A DNA stretch of 64,000 bases from Nitrincola alkalilacustris (GTDB lineage: Bacteria; Pseudomonadota; Gammaproteobacteria; Pseudomonadales; Balneatricaceae): positions 1 through 64,000 of the forward strand of contig NZ_WBOM01000006.1 in NCBI RefSeq assembly GCF_008973755.1, in the 5' to 3' direction. Positions 55,054 to 64,000 of the stretch are shown piece after piece. The position numbers and the translations under genes were made by a program. Position 1 is the first letter of the stretch, and the number at the start of each line of letters is the position of its first letter. The notes beneath the pieces were generated by a model. The model was not told the origin of the DNA. It searched no databases and saw only the letters and a list, made by a program, of their open reading frames with translations.

Positions 55054-56157
55054 ATGGATATTGAAACTATCAGAGTTCAAGTGTTTGAGGTGGCTGACCA
55101 GTTGTTATTGTCAGGTCAGTACCCAGACGTTGCAGTGATCGCCTCCAGGCTGCGCATTTCGCCGGAAGAGATAACTCAGAGTCTGGATGAGTGGTGGAAG
55201 GCGTTGCCTGAGCGGGTAAACATCAAAGGCGATCACCACTTCGAAATACCCGGAATGCCGGATGTTCTGGCACAAGCCTTCACGCGCGTATGGCAGCAGG
55301 CGGTTCAGGAGGCGCAGTCACATGTCATTCTTTCCCGGAAGAAGCTTGATGTCGGCGAGGAAGAGGATCGGCGGGTCAATGATGACGCGGTACAGAAATC
55401 GCATAATCTTTATGTTGAACTGGAAGCTCGTTACCGGGATCTGCAGCTCAAGCTTGAGGAGAGTCGTGAGCAATCCCGTGTGCTTGATGCTGAGTTGACG
55501 GTTCTGAAGGGTAATCTGGCTAACGAGACCAACCATCGTAAAAAAGAAGAGCAGAAACGCTCTACCCTTGAGCATGAGCTGGCTCAGCTGAGAAAAGTGC
55601 ATGATGATGCCAAGCGCGTCTTTGATCAGCGCATCAAGGAAGAGCAGCGTCATATGCTTGAAGCGCTGGCGAAGGAGGAGGTCGAAACCCGCTTCTATCG
55701 TAATGCACTGGAAAAAGCGCGGGAGGAGGCCAGTAAGAGAGAGTCTGAGTTTACCCGAGAGGCGCACGATCTGCAGACGCGCCTGGCCAGACGTGATGTC
55801 AATGTTGACACGCTGAAGTCTCAGACCAAGGGAATGGAAGCGGAGCTGCAGAAGTTCAAGCAGGAGGCGGCTTCTCAGCAGCGCGAGTTGTCCAAACTGA
55901 ATAATCAACTGCTGGCTGAGTTGAATAAAACCAAGCGTCTTGAACAGAAGGTCAGAGAGCTGCAGGAAGAGTCGCGTCGAACCAATCAGAAATTGCTCTC
56001 CCAGTCCAATGAGAGTGCCAAGCGCGAAAATGCATTGCGTCTGCAGCTGAAGGATAAAGAGGATAACTTGATCAGAGCAGAGGCCAAGGTCAATTCGCTG
56101 GAGAAGCGGATGATCAGCTATGAAGAGGAAGTCAGGCGCCTTAGCTCACGTATTTAG
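55054..56157 (+). CDS. KfrA-type DNA-binding coiled-coil protein
   Basis: 367 residues. The first 110 or so residues look like the KfrA N-terminal DNA-binding domain (VFEVADQLLLSGQYPDVAVI, RLRISPEEITQSLDEWWKAL); from about 125 on the protein is one long coiled coil (heptads such as LEHELAQLRKVHDDAKRVFD). KfrA proteins were described on plasmids as regulators that can form filaments; chromosomal relatives exist in Pseudomonas-type genomes with unknown role. It is not close to any replication or partition gene. Confidence 0.7.
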   Translation: MDIETIRVQVFEVADQLLLSGQYPDVAVIASRLRISPEEITQSLDEWWKALPERVNIKGDHHFEIPGMPDVLAQAFTRVWQQAVQEAQSHVILSRKKLDVGEEEDRRVNDDAVQKSHNLYVELEARYRDLQLKLEESREQSRVLDAELTVLKGNLANETNHRKKEEQKRSTLEHELAQLRKVHDDAKRVFDQRIKEEQRHMLEALAKEEVETRFYRNALEKAREEASKRESEFTREAHDLQTRLARRDVNVDTLKSQTKGMEAELQKFKQEAASQQRELSKLNNQLLAELNKTKRLEQKVRELQEESRRTNQKLLSQSNESAKRENALRLQLKDKEDNLIRAEAKVNSLEKRMISYEEEVRRLSSRI

Positions 56158-56252
56158 TTGATCTGATGGCTGATAACTCAGTATAAAGTGATACAGTTAA
56201 TATCAATACCTGTTCTTTTTTGAATTTAGTTATATCATGGTGTTATATTTGA

Positions 56253-57254
<1,002 letters not shown>

Positions 57255-57327
57255 GGTGGATATCCGACTGTATCGTTAATTTATCAATGATCACTCATGC
57301 CGCTTTGCGGCATGCTGAGGAGGGTAT

Positions 57328-57945
57328 GTGGAACTGGCTTGTCTGGATCTGGAAGGGGTGCTGATTCCCGAAATCTGGATTGCGTTTGCAGAGGAAACCG
57401 GAATTGAGGAACTCAAGGCAACAACGCGTGATATTCCCGATTACGATGTGCTGATGAAACAGCGTCTGCGTTTGCTGGATCAGCATGGTCTGACGTTGCC
57501 CCAGATACAGGACACGATCAGTCGTCTGACGCCGCTGGAGGGCGCAGCAGAGTTCCTGGATTGGTTGCGAGAACGGTTTCAGGTAGTAATCCTGTCGGAT
57601 ACTTTCTATGAGTTTGCTCAGCCATTGATGCGTCAGTTGGGTTTCCCGGCGCTGCTTTGTCATAAGCTGGAAGTGGATGAGGCGGGGCGCATTGTGGGGT
57701 ATACCCTCAGGCAGCGTGATCCCAAGCGCCAGTCAGTCAGGGCTTTTCAGTTGCTGAATTATCGAGTGATTGCGACTGGTGACTCCTACAACGATACCAC
57801 CATGCTGACGCAGGCTGAGGCCGGTATTCTGTTTCATGCACCGGATAATGTCATCAGCGAGTTTCCACAGTTCCCTGCGGTGCAGACCTATGGTGATCTG
57901 AAGCGTGCCTTTGTCACTGCCAGTAATCGCCCGCTGACGCTTTAA
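57328..57945 (+). CDS. thrH: Phosphoserine phosphatase / homoserine phosphotransferase ThrH
   Basis: 205 residues from GTG 57328 (GAGGAGGG upstream). A HAD-type enzyme: CLDLEGVLIPE with Glu-instead-of-Asp variation of motif I (DLEGVL), VVILSDTFYEFAQPL (motif II Ser), LRQRDPKRQ (Lys), and TGDSYNDTTML (motif III). ThrH in Pseudomonas removes phosphate from phosphoserine and can transfer it to homoserine. A strong terminator follows. Confidence 0.95.
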   Translation: MELACLDLEGVLIPEIWIAFAEETGIEELKATTRDIPDYDVLMKQRLRLLDQHGLTLPQIQDTISRLTPLEGAAEFLDWLRERFQVVILSDTFYEFAQPLMRQLGFPALLCHKLEVDEAGRIVGYTLRQRDPKRQSVRAFQLLNYRVIATGDSYNDTTMLTQAEAGILFHAPDNVISEFPQFPAVQTYGDLKRAFVTASNRPLTL

Positions 57946-57985
57946 AAACAACATAACTATAGCTGCAAAACTGTAGCTGCAAAGA

Positions 57986-58020
57986 AAAGGGCTGGCCAGA
58001 TTAACTGGGCAGCCCTTTTT
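57986..58020 (+). terminator. Intrinsic terminator of thrH
   Basis: AAAAGGGCTG-G-CCAG pairs with CTGG-G-CAGCCCTTTT around ATTAA, with one G-G mismatch and a T-run. On the minus strand it also ends in T-rich sequence, so it may serve the converging chemoreceptor gene too. Confidence 0.85.
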
Positions 58021-58035
58021 AATGCGAGTGTGTGA

Positions 58036-59901
58036 TCAGACCTTGAAGTTATCGGTCAGCTTTTTCAGTGAGCCTACCACCTGATTCAGATCAGCTGTTC
58101 TTTCACGTGTGATATTGGCTTGTTCGGCCAATGTGTCAGCGACCTGCTTGATCTGCTCAGTGTTGCCGCTTATCTCGGTTGTCACTGCGTTCTGCTGTTC
58201 AACGGCGCTGGCAATCTGTACGGCCATGTCGCTGATATTGCGGCTTGCACTATCGATCATCTGTAATCTCTCAGCGGCCTGTTCGGCGTTGGAGACACTG
58301 TTGAGTGCCTGCTCCTGACTATCACTCATCATATTGACTGCCTTGGAGGTTGACCCTTGCAATTGGGTGATCATCTGCTGGATCTCTTCCGTTGCTTTGT
58401 GACTGCGTTGTGACAGAGTACGCACTTCGTCGGCCACCACGGCGAAGCCTCGACCCTGCTCACCAGCGCGTGCAGCCTCTATCGCCGCATTCAGTGCCAG
58501 CAGATTGGTCTGCTCTGCGATGCTCTGGATGGTCGCCAGAATGCCGGTGATATTCTGAACATGGGTGTTCACCTCGGAGATGGTTGTTGTGCCCTGAGCA
58601 ATCTGCTCTGCCAGATTTGCAATGCGTTTGCGGTTATCGCTGACAACGCCCAGTCCCTGTTGGGTCGAGTCTGCAGCATTCTGTGCAGCCGCTGCTGTCT
58701 GTTCGGCATTGCGCGCGATCTCGCTGGTTGCTGACGACATCTCCTGTGCAGCTGCAGCCAACTGGGTCAGTTCACCCTGTTGCATGGCCAGTTGATCAAG
58801 ATTCATCTTGACCTGCTCAGCACTCACCTTGGCATCTTCATGCAGGCGTCCGGTCAGTTGAATCACTTCCGTTATGGTGACCTGCAGGCGCTCTATGAAT
58901 TTGTTGAACGCCTGGCTCATGCGGCCAAATTCATCCTGACTGTTCACCTCAAGGCGGTGAGTCAGGTCGCCCTCGCCCTGGGATACATCATCCAGTGCGA
59001 CAGCAAGCTTCTTCAATGGGCGCAGCAGATATTTGACGAGGAGCAGCAGCAAAGCGCCGGCTACCAGCAATACCAGTACACTCAGTGTCAGCAGGCGCCA
59101 AGCCAGTGCATTCAGTGCTGCAACCGCTTCGCTGCGTTTAACCAGCAATACAAAGGTCCAGTTGGCATCGTCTACACGTGTGGGTGACATCAGCCAGCGC
59201 TCCCCGAGATAGCTGACTTCAACCATCTGGCCTGGCCTTGGCAGGGTCACACCGGGTAGCAGTTCGTTCAGTGGTTTCTGAACTTGCTGGGGATTAGGGT
59301 GGGCGATCAGCCTGGATTCACCATCCAGCATCCACAGCTCTGATGTCCAGCGGGACTCCAGCTTCAGCAGCTCGTCTATAACGGCGTTAATGCTGATATC
59401 CGTACCCAGAACTCCGCGCATGCTGTTTTTCAGCGGCGTGGCGAAGGAGATGATCAGGTCACCGCTACCGGCATCGATATAGGGCGGTGTAACGACCATG
59501 CCATTGGCTTGCAGCGCCTGCTGATACCAGGGGCGTGTGCGAGGGTCATAATCACCCGGTAGATCCGCTGCAGGGGATGACTGCCACATGCCGCCATCGG
59601 CGGTACCCGCATAAACCAGATCAAATCGTCCGGCTTCGCGGCCAAGTGTCAAGGGGGCTGTGGCATCGGCCTCATTGGTGGGTAGTTGATTAGCCAGTGC
59701 TTCTATGACATCTGATTTTGCCGTGACCCAGTCCTGAGCGAAGGTACGGGCAGTGCGCAACGTATTGTCCAGCTCACTGTGTATCGCCTGGTTGACTTCG
59801 GTGCGTAGCAGTTGTGCCGCCAGCATGCCCAGAGCGAGCAGTGCTACAGCGAGTAGTGCGAGCATGGAGCAGAGTATTTTTTGCTGAAAACTCAGTTGCA
59901 T
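58036..59901 (-). CDS. Chemoreceptor with dCache amino-acid-sensing domain
   Basis: 621 residues from ATG 59901. Membrane helix (about 10-32), a dCache_1 sensor (about 35-275), second helix, HAMP, and a signalling hairpin with [20 protein letters not shown]. The sensor has [14 protein letters not shown] followed by [10 protein letters not shown] and a GTDIS turn, the R-x-W-Y...Y-x-D...D pattern that binds the amino and carboxyl groups of amino acids in the PctA-type dCache_1AA group. It therefore probably senses L-amino acids. Confidence 0.92.
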   Translation of the reverse strand: MQLSFQQKILCSMLALLAVALLALGMLAAQLLRTEVNQAIHSELDNTLRTARTFAQDWVTAKSDVIEALANQLPTNEADATAPLTLGREAGRFDLVYAGTADGGMWQSSPAADLPGDYDPRTRPWYQQALQANGMVVTPPYIDAGSGDLIISFATPLKNSMRGVLGTDISINAVIDELLKLESRWTSELWMLDGESRLIAHPNPQQVQKPLNELLPGVTLPRPGQMVEVSYLGERWLMSPTRVDDANWTFVLLVKRSEAVAALNALAWRLLTLSVLVLLVAGALLLLLVKYLLRPLKKLAVALDDVSQGEGDLTHRLEVNSQDEFGRMSQAFNKFIERLQVTITEVIQLTGRLHEDAKVSAEQVKMNLDQLAMQQGELTQLAAAAQEMSSATSEIARNAEQTAAAAQNAADSTQQGLGVVSDNRKRIANLAEQIAQGTTTISEVNTHVQNITGILATIQSIAEQTNLLALNAAIEAARAGEQGRGFAVVADEVRTLSQRSHKATEEIQQMITQLQGSTSKAVNMMSDSQEQALNSVSNAEQAAERLQMIDSASRNISDMAVQIASAVEQQNAVTTEISGNTEQIKQVADTLAEQANITRERTADLNQVVGSLKKLTDNFKV

Positions 59902-60122
59902 AATCAGAACCTTTTGCCGGATTTTGTTGGATTGCATGCCATGAGGCTTTTTGACTATCCGTGTTTTTTATCGTCCTGCTTATACTAAAGTATTATTCTT
60001 TGTATGTTAGAGTCTGTACAGCCCTGAATGAAAATTAATGAAAAAGAACTATTTAAGTCAATTATAGTATGCCATCTAAAAAAGCCCGATTATTTCAAAA
60101 AAATATTCCTCAGGCGTCGCTT

Positions 60123-61502
60123 CTATTGCGAGCCAGTCTTTAGTGTGAGCTCGAGGCTGCGCAGCAGGTTATTCACTTTGTTGAATGTTTCCTGATATTC
60201 GGAGTCGATTTCCGAATCGGCGACTATACCCCCACCGCCCCAGCAATAGATCCGGTTCTGATGATGTAACAGGGTCCTGATCGTAATATTGGTATCCATA
60301 CGGCCACAGGCACTGATATAACCGATACTGCCGCAATAGATGCTGCGCCTGTGGGGTTCCAGTTCGTCAATGATCTCCATTGCTCTGATCTTGGGCGCGC
60401 CGGTGATTGAGCCACCCGGAAAACAGTCTTTGAGCAGATCGATAGCGTCCTTGTTTTCTGCCAGGCGTGCCGTCACTGAACTGACCAGATGATGAACATT
60501 CGGGTAACTCTCCAATGCAAAGAGCTCGGGTACCTTGACGCTGCCGGTAGCTGCCACTTTGCTCAGATCGTTGCGCAGGAGATCAACTATCATGACATTC
60601 TCGGCTCGATCCTTTGTTGAGTTGATCAGCTCGTCTGCCAGTTGCTGGTCTTCCTCTGGCGTCTTTCCTCGCGGGCGAGTTCCCTTGATCGGGCGCGTTT
60701 CAATATGTCCATCAGGCTCGCAGCGGAGAAAACGCTCAGGAGACAGGGACAGGACAGCCCCATCCTGGCTTTCAAGATAGGCGGCAAAGGGTGTCGTAGC
60801 GACCTTGCGCAGGTGTTGATATGCCTGCCAGCTATCGCCACTGGCCTGTGCGGTGAAGCGCTGCGCAAAGTTGATCTGATAACAGTCCCCGGCGTGGATA
60901 TATTCATCAATACGGGTTAGTGCTGTGTGATAGTCAGTTTCGGTCAGATTGCTTATAAAAGGTGTATTCAGTGTGAATGTCGGCGCTTCAGTATGGACGG
61001 GCTGCAGAATACGAGCCCTGAGCGCTTCAAGCTGGTTCTCGCTGATGCTGTTATCAGCAATCAACTCCAGTGTGTTCAAGCGATTATCGCGAATCACTGC
61101 CCAGCGATAGCGCCCGACGCGCAGCTCCGGAAAATCGATATCATCCTGTGCCTGTGATGGCAAACGCTCAATATAGCGCCCCAGATCATAGCCGAAGTGT
61201 CCTATCAGACCACCACAGAAGGGAAGGTCATCAGTCTTCGATCTGTCCATCTCGGCCATCAGGCTGCGCATGACCTCGAAAGGGTCTTGATGCAGTATCA
61301 TCTCCTGATTGTGCTGGGTCAGTGTCAGGTGCCCTCTGTTGAGACGCAAAATCGCGTCCGGTGCCGCACTCAGAATATCAAAGCGACCAAACCGATTTTG
61401 CAGGCCACAACTGTCCAGCAACACGGCATTGCCGAGCGCTCTGATACGGTTGAAGACCTCTGGTGTAGAGAGGGTGTCGGGTAGTTGCAGGCGGCGAATC
61501 AA
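60123..61502 (-). CDS. pabB: Aminodeoxychorismate synthase component I
   Basis: 459 residues. PabB turns chorismate into aminodeoxychorismate for folate synthesis with the glutaminase PabA, which is not here. The chorismate-binding core shows RPIKGTRPRGKTPEED with the PabB-type Lys, MIVDLLRNDLSK, SITGAPKIRAMEIIDELEP and GGGIVADSEIDSEYQET. The PIKGT motif separates it from TrpE, which has Ala (PIAGT) there. It stands alone between the chemoreceptor and the hydrolase, which is divergent. Confidence 0.94.
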   Translation of the reverse strand: MIRRLQLPDTLSTPEVFNRIRALGNAVLLDSCGLQNRFGRFDILSAAPDAILRLNRGHLTLTQHNQEMILHQDPFEVMRSLMAEMDRSKTDDLPFCGGLIGHFGYDLGRYIERLPSQAQDDIDFPELRVGRYRWAVIRDNRLNTLELIADNSISENQLEALRARILQPVHTEAPTFTLNTPFISNLTETDYHTALTRIDEYIHAGDCYQINFAQRFTAQASGDSWQAYQHLRKVATTPFAAYLESQDGAVLSLSPERFLRCEPDGHIETRPIKGTRPRGKTPEEDQQLADELINSTKDRAENVMIVDLLRNDLSKVAATGSVKVPELFALESYPNVHHLVSSVTARLAENKDAIDLLKDCFPGGSITGAPKIRAMEIIDELEPHRRSIYCGSIGYISACGRMDTNITIRTLLHHQNRIYCWGGGGIVADSEIDSEYQETFNKVNNLLRSLELTLKTGSQ

Positions 61503-61630
61503 ACAGAAATCTCTCAGGCAAAAGCGGAATTCTAAACCTATCCTGCCAGACAGGCGAGCATCCTGTTGGTCAGCGGTTATAATTCATCGCCTTGAACCTC
61601 TTTTTTTGCTGCCATGGAGTCAATTGAGCG

Positions 61631-62503
61631 ATGAAGCACCCCTTCCAGCGCGAGACACATCTGCTGACACTGCCCGACCAGCATCTGACCTGGTACCGCT
61701 ATACCAATCCTGCTATTGAGCCAGGGCGTCGTTTACTGCTGGTGCATGGCGCGGGTGTAGCCGGGCGGGATACCTGGGAGATGTTACTGGCTTTTCTTGC
61801 ACACTGGCATGAAATAGTCGTCCCGGATATGCGTGGTACCGGCGATACGCGTTACCCGGATGGGGTAGAGCATGGCTTCGTCCTCGGCCAGTTGGTCGGT
61901 GATCTGGGCGCGTTGCTGAATACGCTGCAATGGGATCACTTCGATCTGGGAGGCTATTCGCTGGGTGGACTGGTATCTCTTCGGCTCAAGCAGCAGCTTG
62001 GTGCACGCATCGAAAAACAGTTTCTTCTGGAGTCTGCACTGCTGGATCGGCCAAGTATGCATGAGACGGTACTGCTTCGAGAGCGCTATTCTGAAGCGGC
62101 TGAGCATCTGCGCTCGACGGATACGGAGCAGGGGATCCGCGCCTTTCTTGATACCATCTCCCCGCAGCGTAAAACCGCGGCCAAGGCAGAAGATCTCACC
62201 ATCAGTCGTCTGGGTCAGCGTCCGATTGGCTTTGCCCATGCGCTGGATGCTGTCACCCAGGCTATTCATCATCTTGATCGTGATCAGTTGCTGGCAGCAC
62301 AGGGTGATGTCACCAGCTTTATCGGAGGTAACAGCGTGCATGCCATGCATCAGTTGCACAGGGATCTGGCCGATCAGATGCCCAACTGGCACTACTTCCT
62401 GATTACCGGCACTGACCACTCACTCCCCTTCCAGAAGCCGCGCCAGATTGCACGGATCATGAATGAGGAGATGGTTCGGTTTATGACGGGTAGGGAGTCA
62501 TAA
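61631..62503 (+). CDS. Alpha/beta hydrolase
   Basis: 290 residues. HGAGVAGRDTWEMLLAF gives the oxyanion loop, PDMRGTGDTRYPD follows, LGGYSLGGLVSLRL holds the nucleophile Ser, and ITGTDHSLPFQKP the catalytic His. The cap region is about 90 residues. The fold covers many esterases and C-C hydrolases, and the substrate is not evident. It starts 128 bases from pabB in the opposite direction. Confidence 0.88.
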   Translation: MKHPFQRETHLLTLPDQHLTWYRYTNPAIEPGRRLLLVHGAGVAGRDTWEMLLAFLAHWHEIVVPDMRGTGDTRYPDGVEHGFVLGQLVGDLGALLNTLQWDHFDLGGYSLGGLVSLRLKQQLGARIEKQFLLESALLDRPSMHETVLLRERYSEAAEHLRSTDTEQGIRAFLDTISPQRKTAAKAEDLTISRLGQRPIGFAHALDAVTQAIHHLDRDQLLAAQGDVTSFIGGNSVHAMHQLHRDLADQMPNWHYFLITGTDHSLPFQKPRQIARIMNEEMVRFMTGRES

Positions 62504-62729
62504 ACTGGCATATGTTGTTCTGTAGTTCAAGCTATGAGGAAGTGGAAAGATGTATGCTGATCGGATAGCTTTTTTTAGACCAGGGTTTGAGTGAACTTCA
62601 ATTGTTATTGCGAGGTCATTAAACCTGCATCCAATGGCTGTCGGGTGCGTTCTTAAAGAAAACATAAATATCATAAGGTTGCCTGCCCTGAGTCAGACGT
62701 TTTTTTCGGGGCATGACTAGGAGAGCTCA

Positions 62730-63278
62730 ATGAAAATAGCTAACACAATGGTATTAACACTCGCCGCTATCGCCTCCCCAGCGCTGGCAGAGGTTGTCAA
62801 CCAAGGCATTAGCGAGAGTGAAGTGCTGAACGCCCAGAATGGCTGGTGTGAAGCACTGGTCAATATCAGCAGCACTTATTCTGAAAATGGTCTGGATGCA
62901 GCTAAAGCCATGGCTGAAGAGGTGATTGATGCTGCCTATGGCTATCAGATAGGTGCCGTTTTATTCAAGCCTACACTCACTGTTAACCCGCAGACTTTCC
63001 GTACCACGCGTGCCGGTGCATTGTCTTACTTTGTTGGTGGTGATCAGGACTACCCGACCGATACAGGCTTTGCGCTGAAAAACTGGACGAAGTGCGAGGT
63101 CGACAATGCTGGGATTTTCATCGGTGGCAGGAGTGCCAACACGATGGGTAAGGTTCACTTTACTGACAAGGACGGACAGGTTACAACGGTGGATAAAACC
63201 TGGACCTTTGTTAAGGATGATGCCGGCCAGATGCGTATAGTCGTGCACCATTCGTCGCTTGAATACACTGGCCAGTAG
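62730..63278 (+). CDS. Exported NTF2-like protein (SnoaL/CaMKII-AD type)
   Basis: 182 residues with a signal peptide (MKIANTMVLTLAAIASPALA, cleavage expected after ALA). The mature protein reads SESEVLNAQNGWCEALVNIS, YQIGAVLFKPTL, GALSYFVGGD and TWTFVKDDAGQMRIVVHHSS, a pattern like the NTF2/CaMKII association-domain fold. Homologues are often labelled phosphoribosyl-AMP cyclohydrolase, but the HisI motifs are not present. GGAGAG precedes the ATG. Function unknown. Confidence 0.75.
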   Translation: MKIANTMVLTLAAIASPALAEVVNQGISESEVLNAQNGWCEALVNISSTYSENGLDAAKAMAEEVIDAAYGYQIGAVLFKPTLTVNPQTFRTTRAGALSYFVGGDQDYPTDTGFALKNWTKCEVDNAGIFIGGRSANTMGKVHFTDKDGQVTTVDKTWTFVKDDAGQMRIVVHHSSLEYTGQ

Positions 63279-63683
63279 GCTTTTGAGGAGTATTCGACCC
63301 TGCCGGGAAGCCGGCAGGTTGATATTGGAAGGCAAAACATGGCTACACGACAGGTCACAGCAATTGCATTAAAGCTGCTCGCCATATGGATGCAAGCTCA
63401 ACATTCTGGGTTGCCTAGCTGAAAAGCATCGAGGTCGTGCTTGATGAGGGTTAATAGCAGGATGAACCTATGCAGCAATACGATGAACAACGGCTGATGC
63501 GGCCAGCACAGTATGGTGGCCTTTGCGGTGAAGCATCCCACAGCGGTGGCGCTGTTGACCGATCGCTCTCCTCCCTGGTGGCATCACCTCATGAGCAGTC
63601 GCCAACTTGAATCAATACCTGATCAGTTACTTGAAGCTATCAATCAACTTTAACGCTTGATCAGTCTTTAATGAGGATTTTTC
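63279..63683 (+). other. Region after the exported protein: hairpin and decayed frames
   Basis: A perfect 8-bp hairpin CCTGCCGG-GAAG-CCGGCAGG (63299-63318) probably ends the preceding gene. A short frame from 63340 reads MATRQVTAIALKLLAIWMQA then stops, like the beginning of a membrane protein; another, ending near 63650, reads HPTAVALLTDRSPPWWHH and on to LLEAINQL. They may be pieces of lost genes. No complete gene is recognised. Confidence 0.4.
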
Positions 63684-64000
63684 ATGTTCAAGGACAGAGC
63701 AACCGGCTACGAACCACTTTATCAGCTAAAGCAGATTGCCCCGAATGTCTGGATTGCCGACGGTGGGTGGATCCGCTTTTATGGTCTGCCTTTTCCAACA
63801 CGGATGACGGTGATCAGACTGTCTGATGGTGCTATCTGGGTGCACTCGCCGATTGCTGATCTCAATGGGCTTGCTGATGCGGTTGCTGCGCTTGGACCTG
63901 TACGTCACCTGATCGCGCCCAACTGGATACATTATGCCTGGCTGCCCGCATGGCAGACGCGCTTTCAGGAAGCGACCACATGGGTCAGTCCCGGGGTCGT
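63684..64000 (+). CDS. DUF4336-domain protein, partial (cut by window edge)
   Basis: The frame is open from ATG 63684 to the window end (about 105 residues). It reads [59 protein letters not shown] and [12 protein letters not shown], resembling DUF4336, a group distantly related to metallo-beta-lactamase-fold proteins. The C-terminal half is not visible, so metal ligands cannot be judged. Confidence 0.7.
   Translation, partial: MFKDRATGYEPLYQLKQIAPNVWIADGGWIRFYGLPFPTRMTVIRLSDGAIWVHSPIADLNGLADAVAALGPVRHLIAPNWIHYAWLPAWQTRFQEATTWVSPGV

Overview
The window comes from a gammaproteobacterium, most likely of the Oceanospirillales/Pseudomonadales group. The order gap - nqrABCDEF - sthA - lolCD - comEC - exbBD - lpxK - trm112 - kdsB - low-molecular-weight phosphatase - murB - rne - rluC, with thrH, cysB and pabB close by, is the arrangement known from Pseudomonas. 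The Na+-translocating NADH dehydrogenase, the many chemosensory and c-di-GMP proteins and the moderate GC content would suit a marine relative. No rRNA, tRNA, CRISPR array or insertion sequence was recognised.

Bases 1-5400 are an integron-type cassette array read on the + strand. Five attC-like sites were found and no integrase, so in this window it is a cluster of attC sites without an integrase. It holds two Phd/RelE-ParE-type toxin-antitoxin cassettes (one toxin cut short by a nonsense codon), a HigBA cassette, a GNAT acetyltransferase, two 368-bp copies of a zinc-ribbon cassette (one broken), two other decayed genes (VOC family and DUF6714-like), and a Rho-type ATPase without its RNA-binding domain, joined to half of an attC site. 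Each toxin-antitoxin unit has its own palindrome upstream; the one for higBA lies inside a near-consensus promoter.

Bases 5400-24150 are mixed: a cupin, a Crp/Fnr-type regulator, mfd, a Cache-domain sensor kinase, two membrane proteins, dapA, a glutaminase-like protein lacking the catalytic His, a TetR/YdjM pair, OsmC, an SLC13-type permease with an acidic insert, and a SecD-SecF fusion. The most interesting point is upstream of dapA on the minus strand: a 26-codon lysine-rich leader peptide, a possible antiterminator pairing and a strong intrinsic terminator. Together these read as a ribosome-controlled transcription attenuator for lysine biosynthesis.

Bases 24300-44500 are core chromosome: gap, the nqr operon with nqrM but no apbE, sthA, a PilZ protein, a lipoprotein-release pair with only one permease gene, comEC, an ExbBD pair, and LPS and peptidoglycan genes. 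Bases 44500-64000 hold a coupled signalling pair (response regulator with a degenerate HD-GYP domain, then PAS-GGDEF-EAL-REC), RNase E with a long leader, rluC, two chemoreceptors (one with the amino-acid-binding dCache motif), a KfrA-like coiled-coil protein, cysB, thrH, pabB, an alpha/beta hydrolase, a small exported protein, and the start of a DUF4336 protein cut by the window edge.
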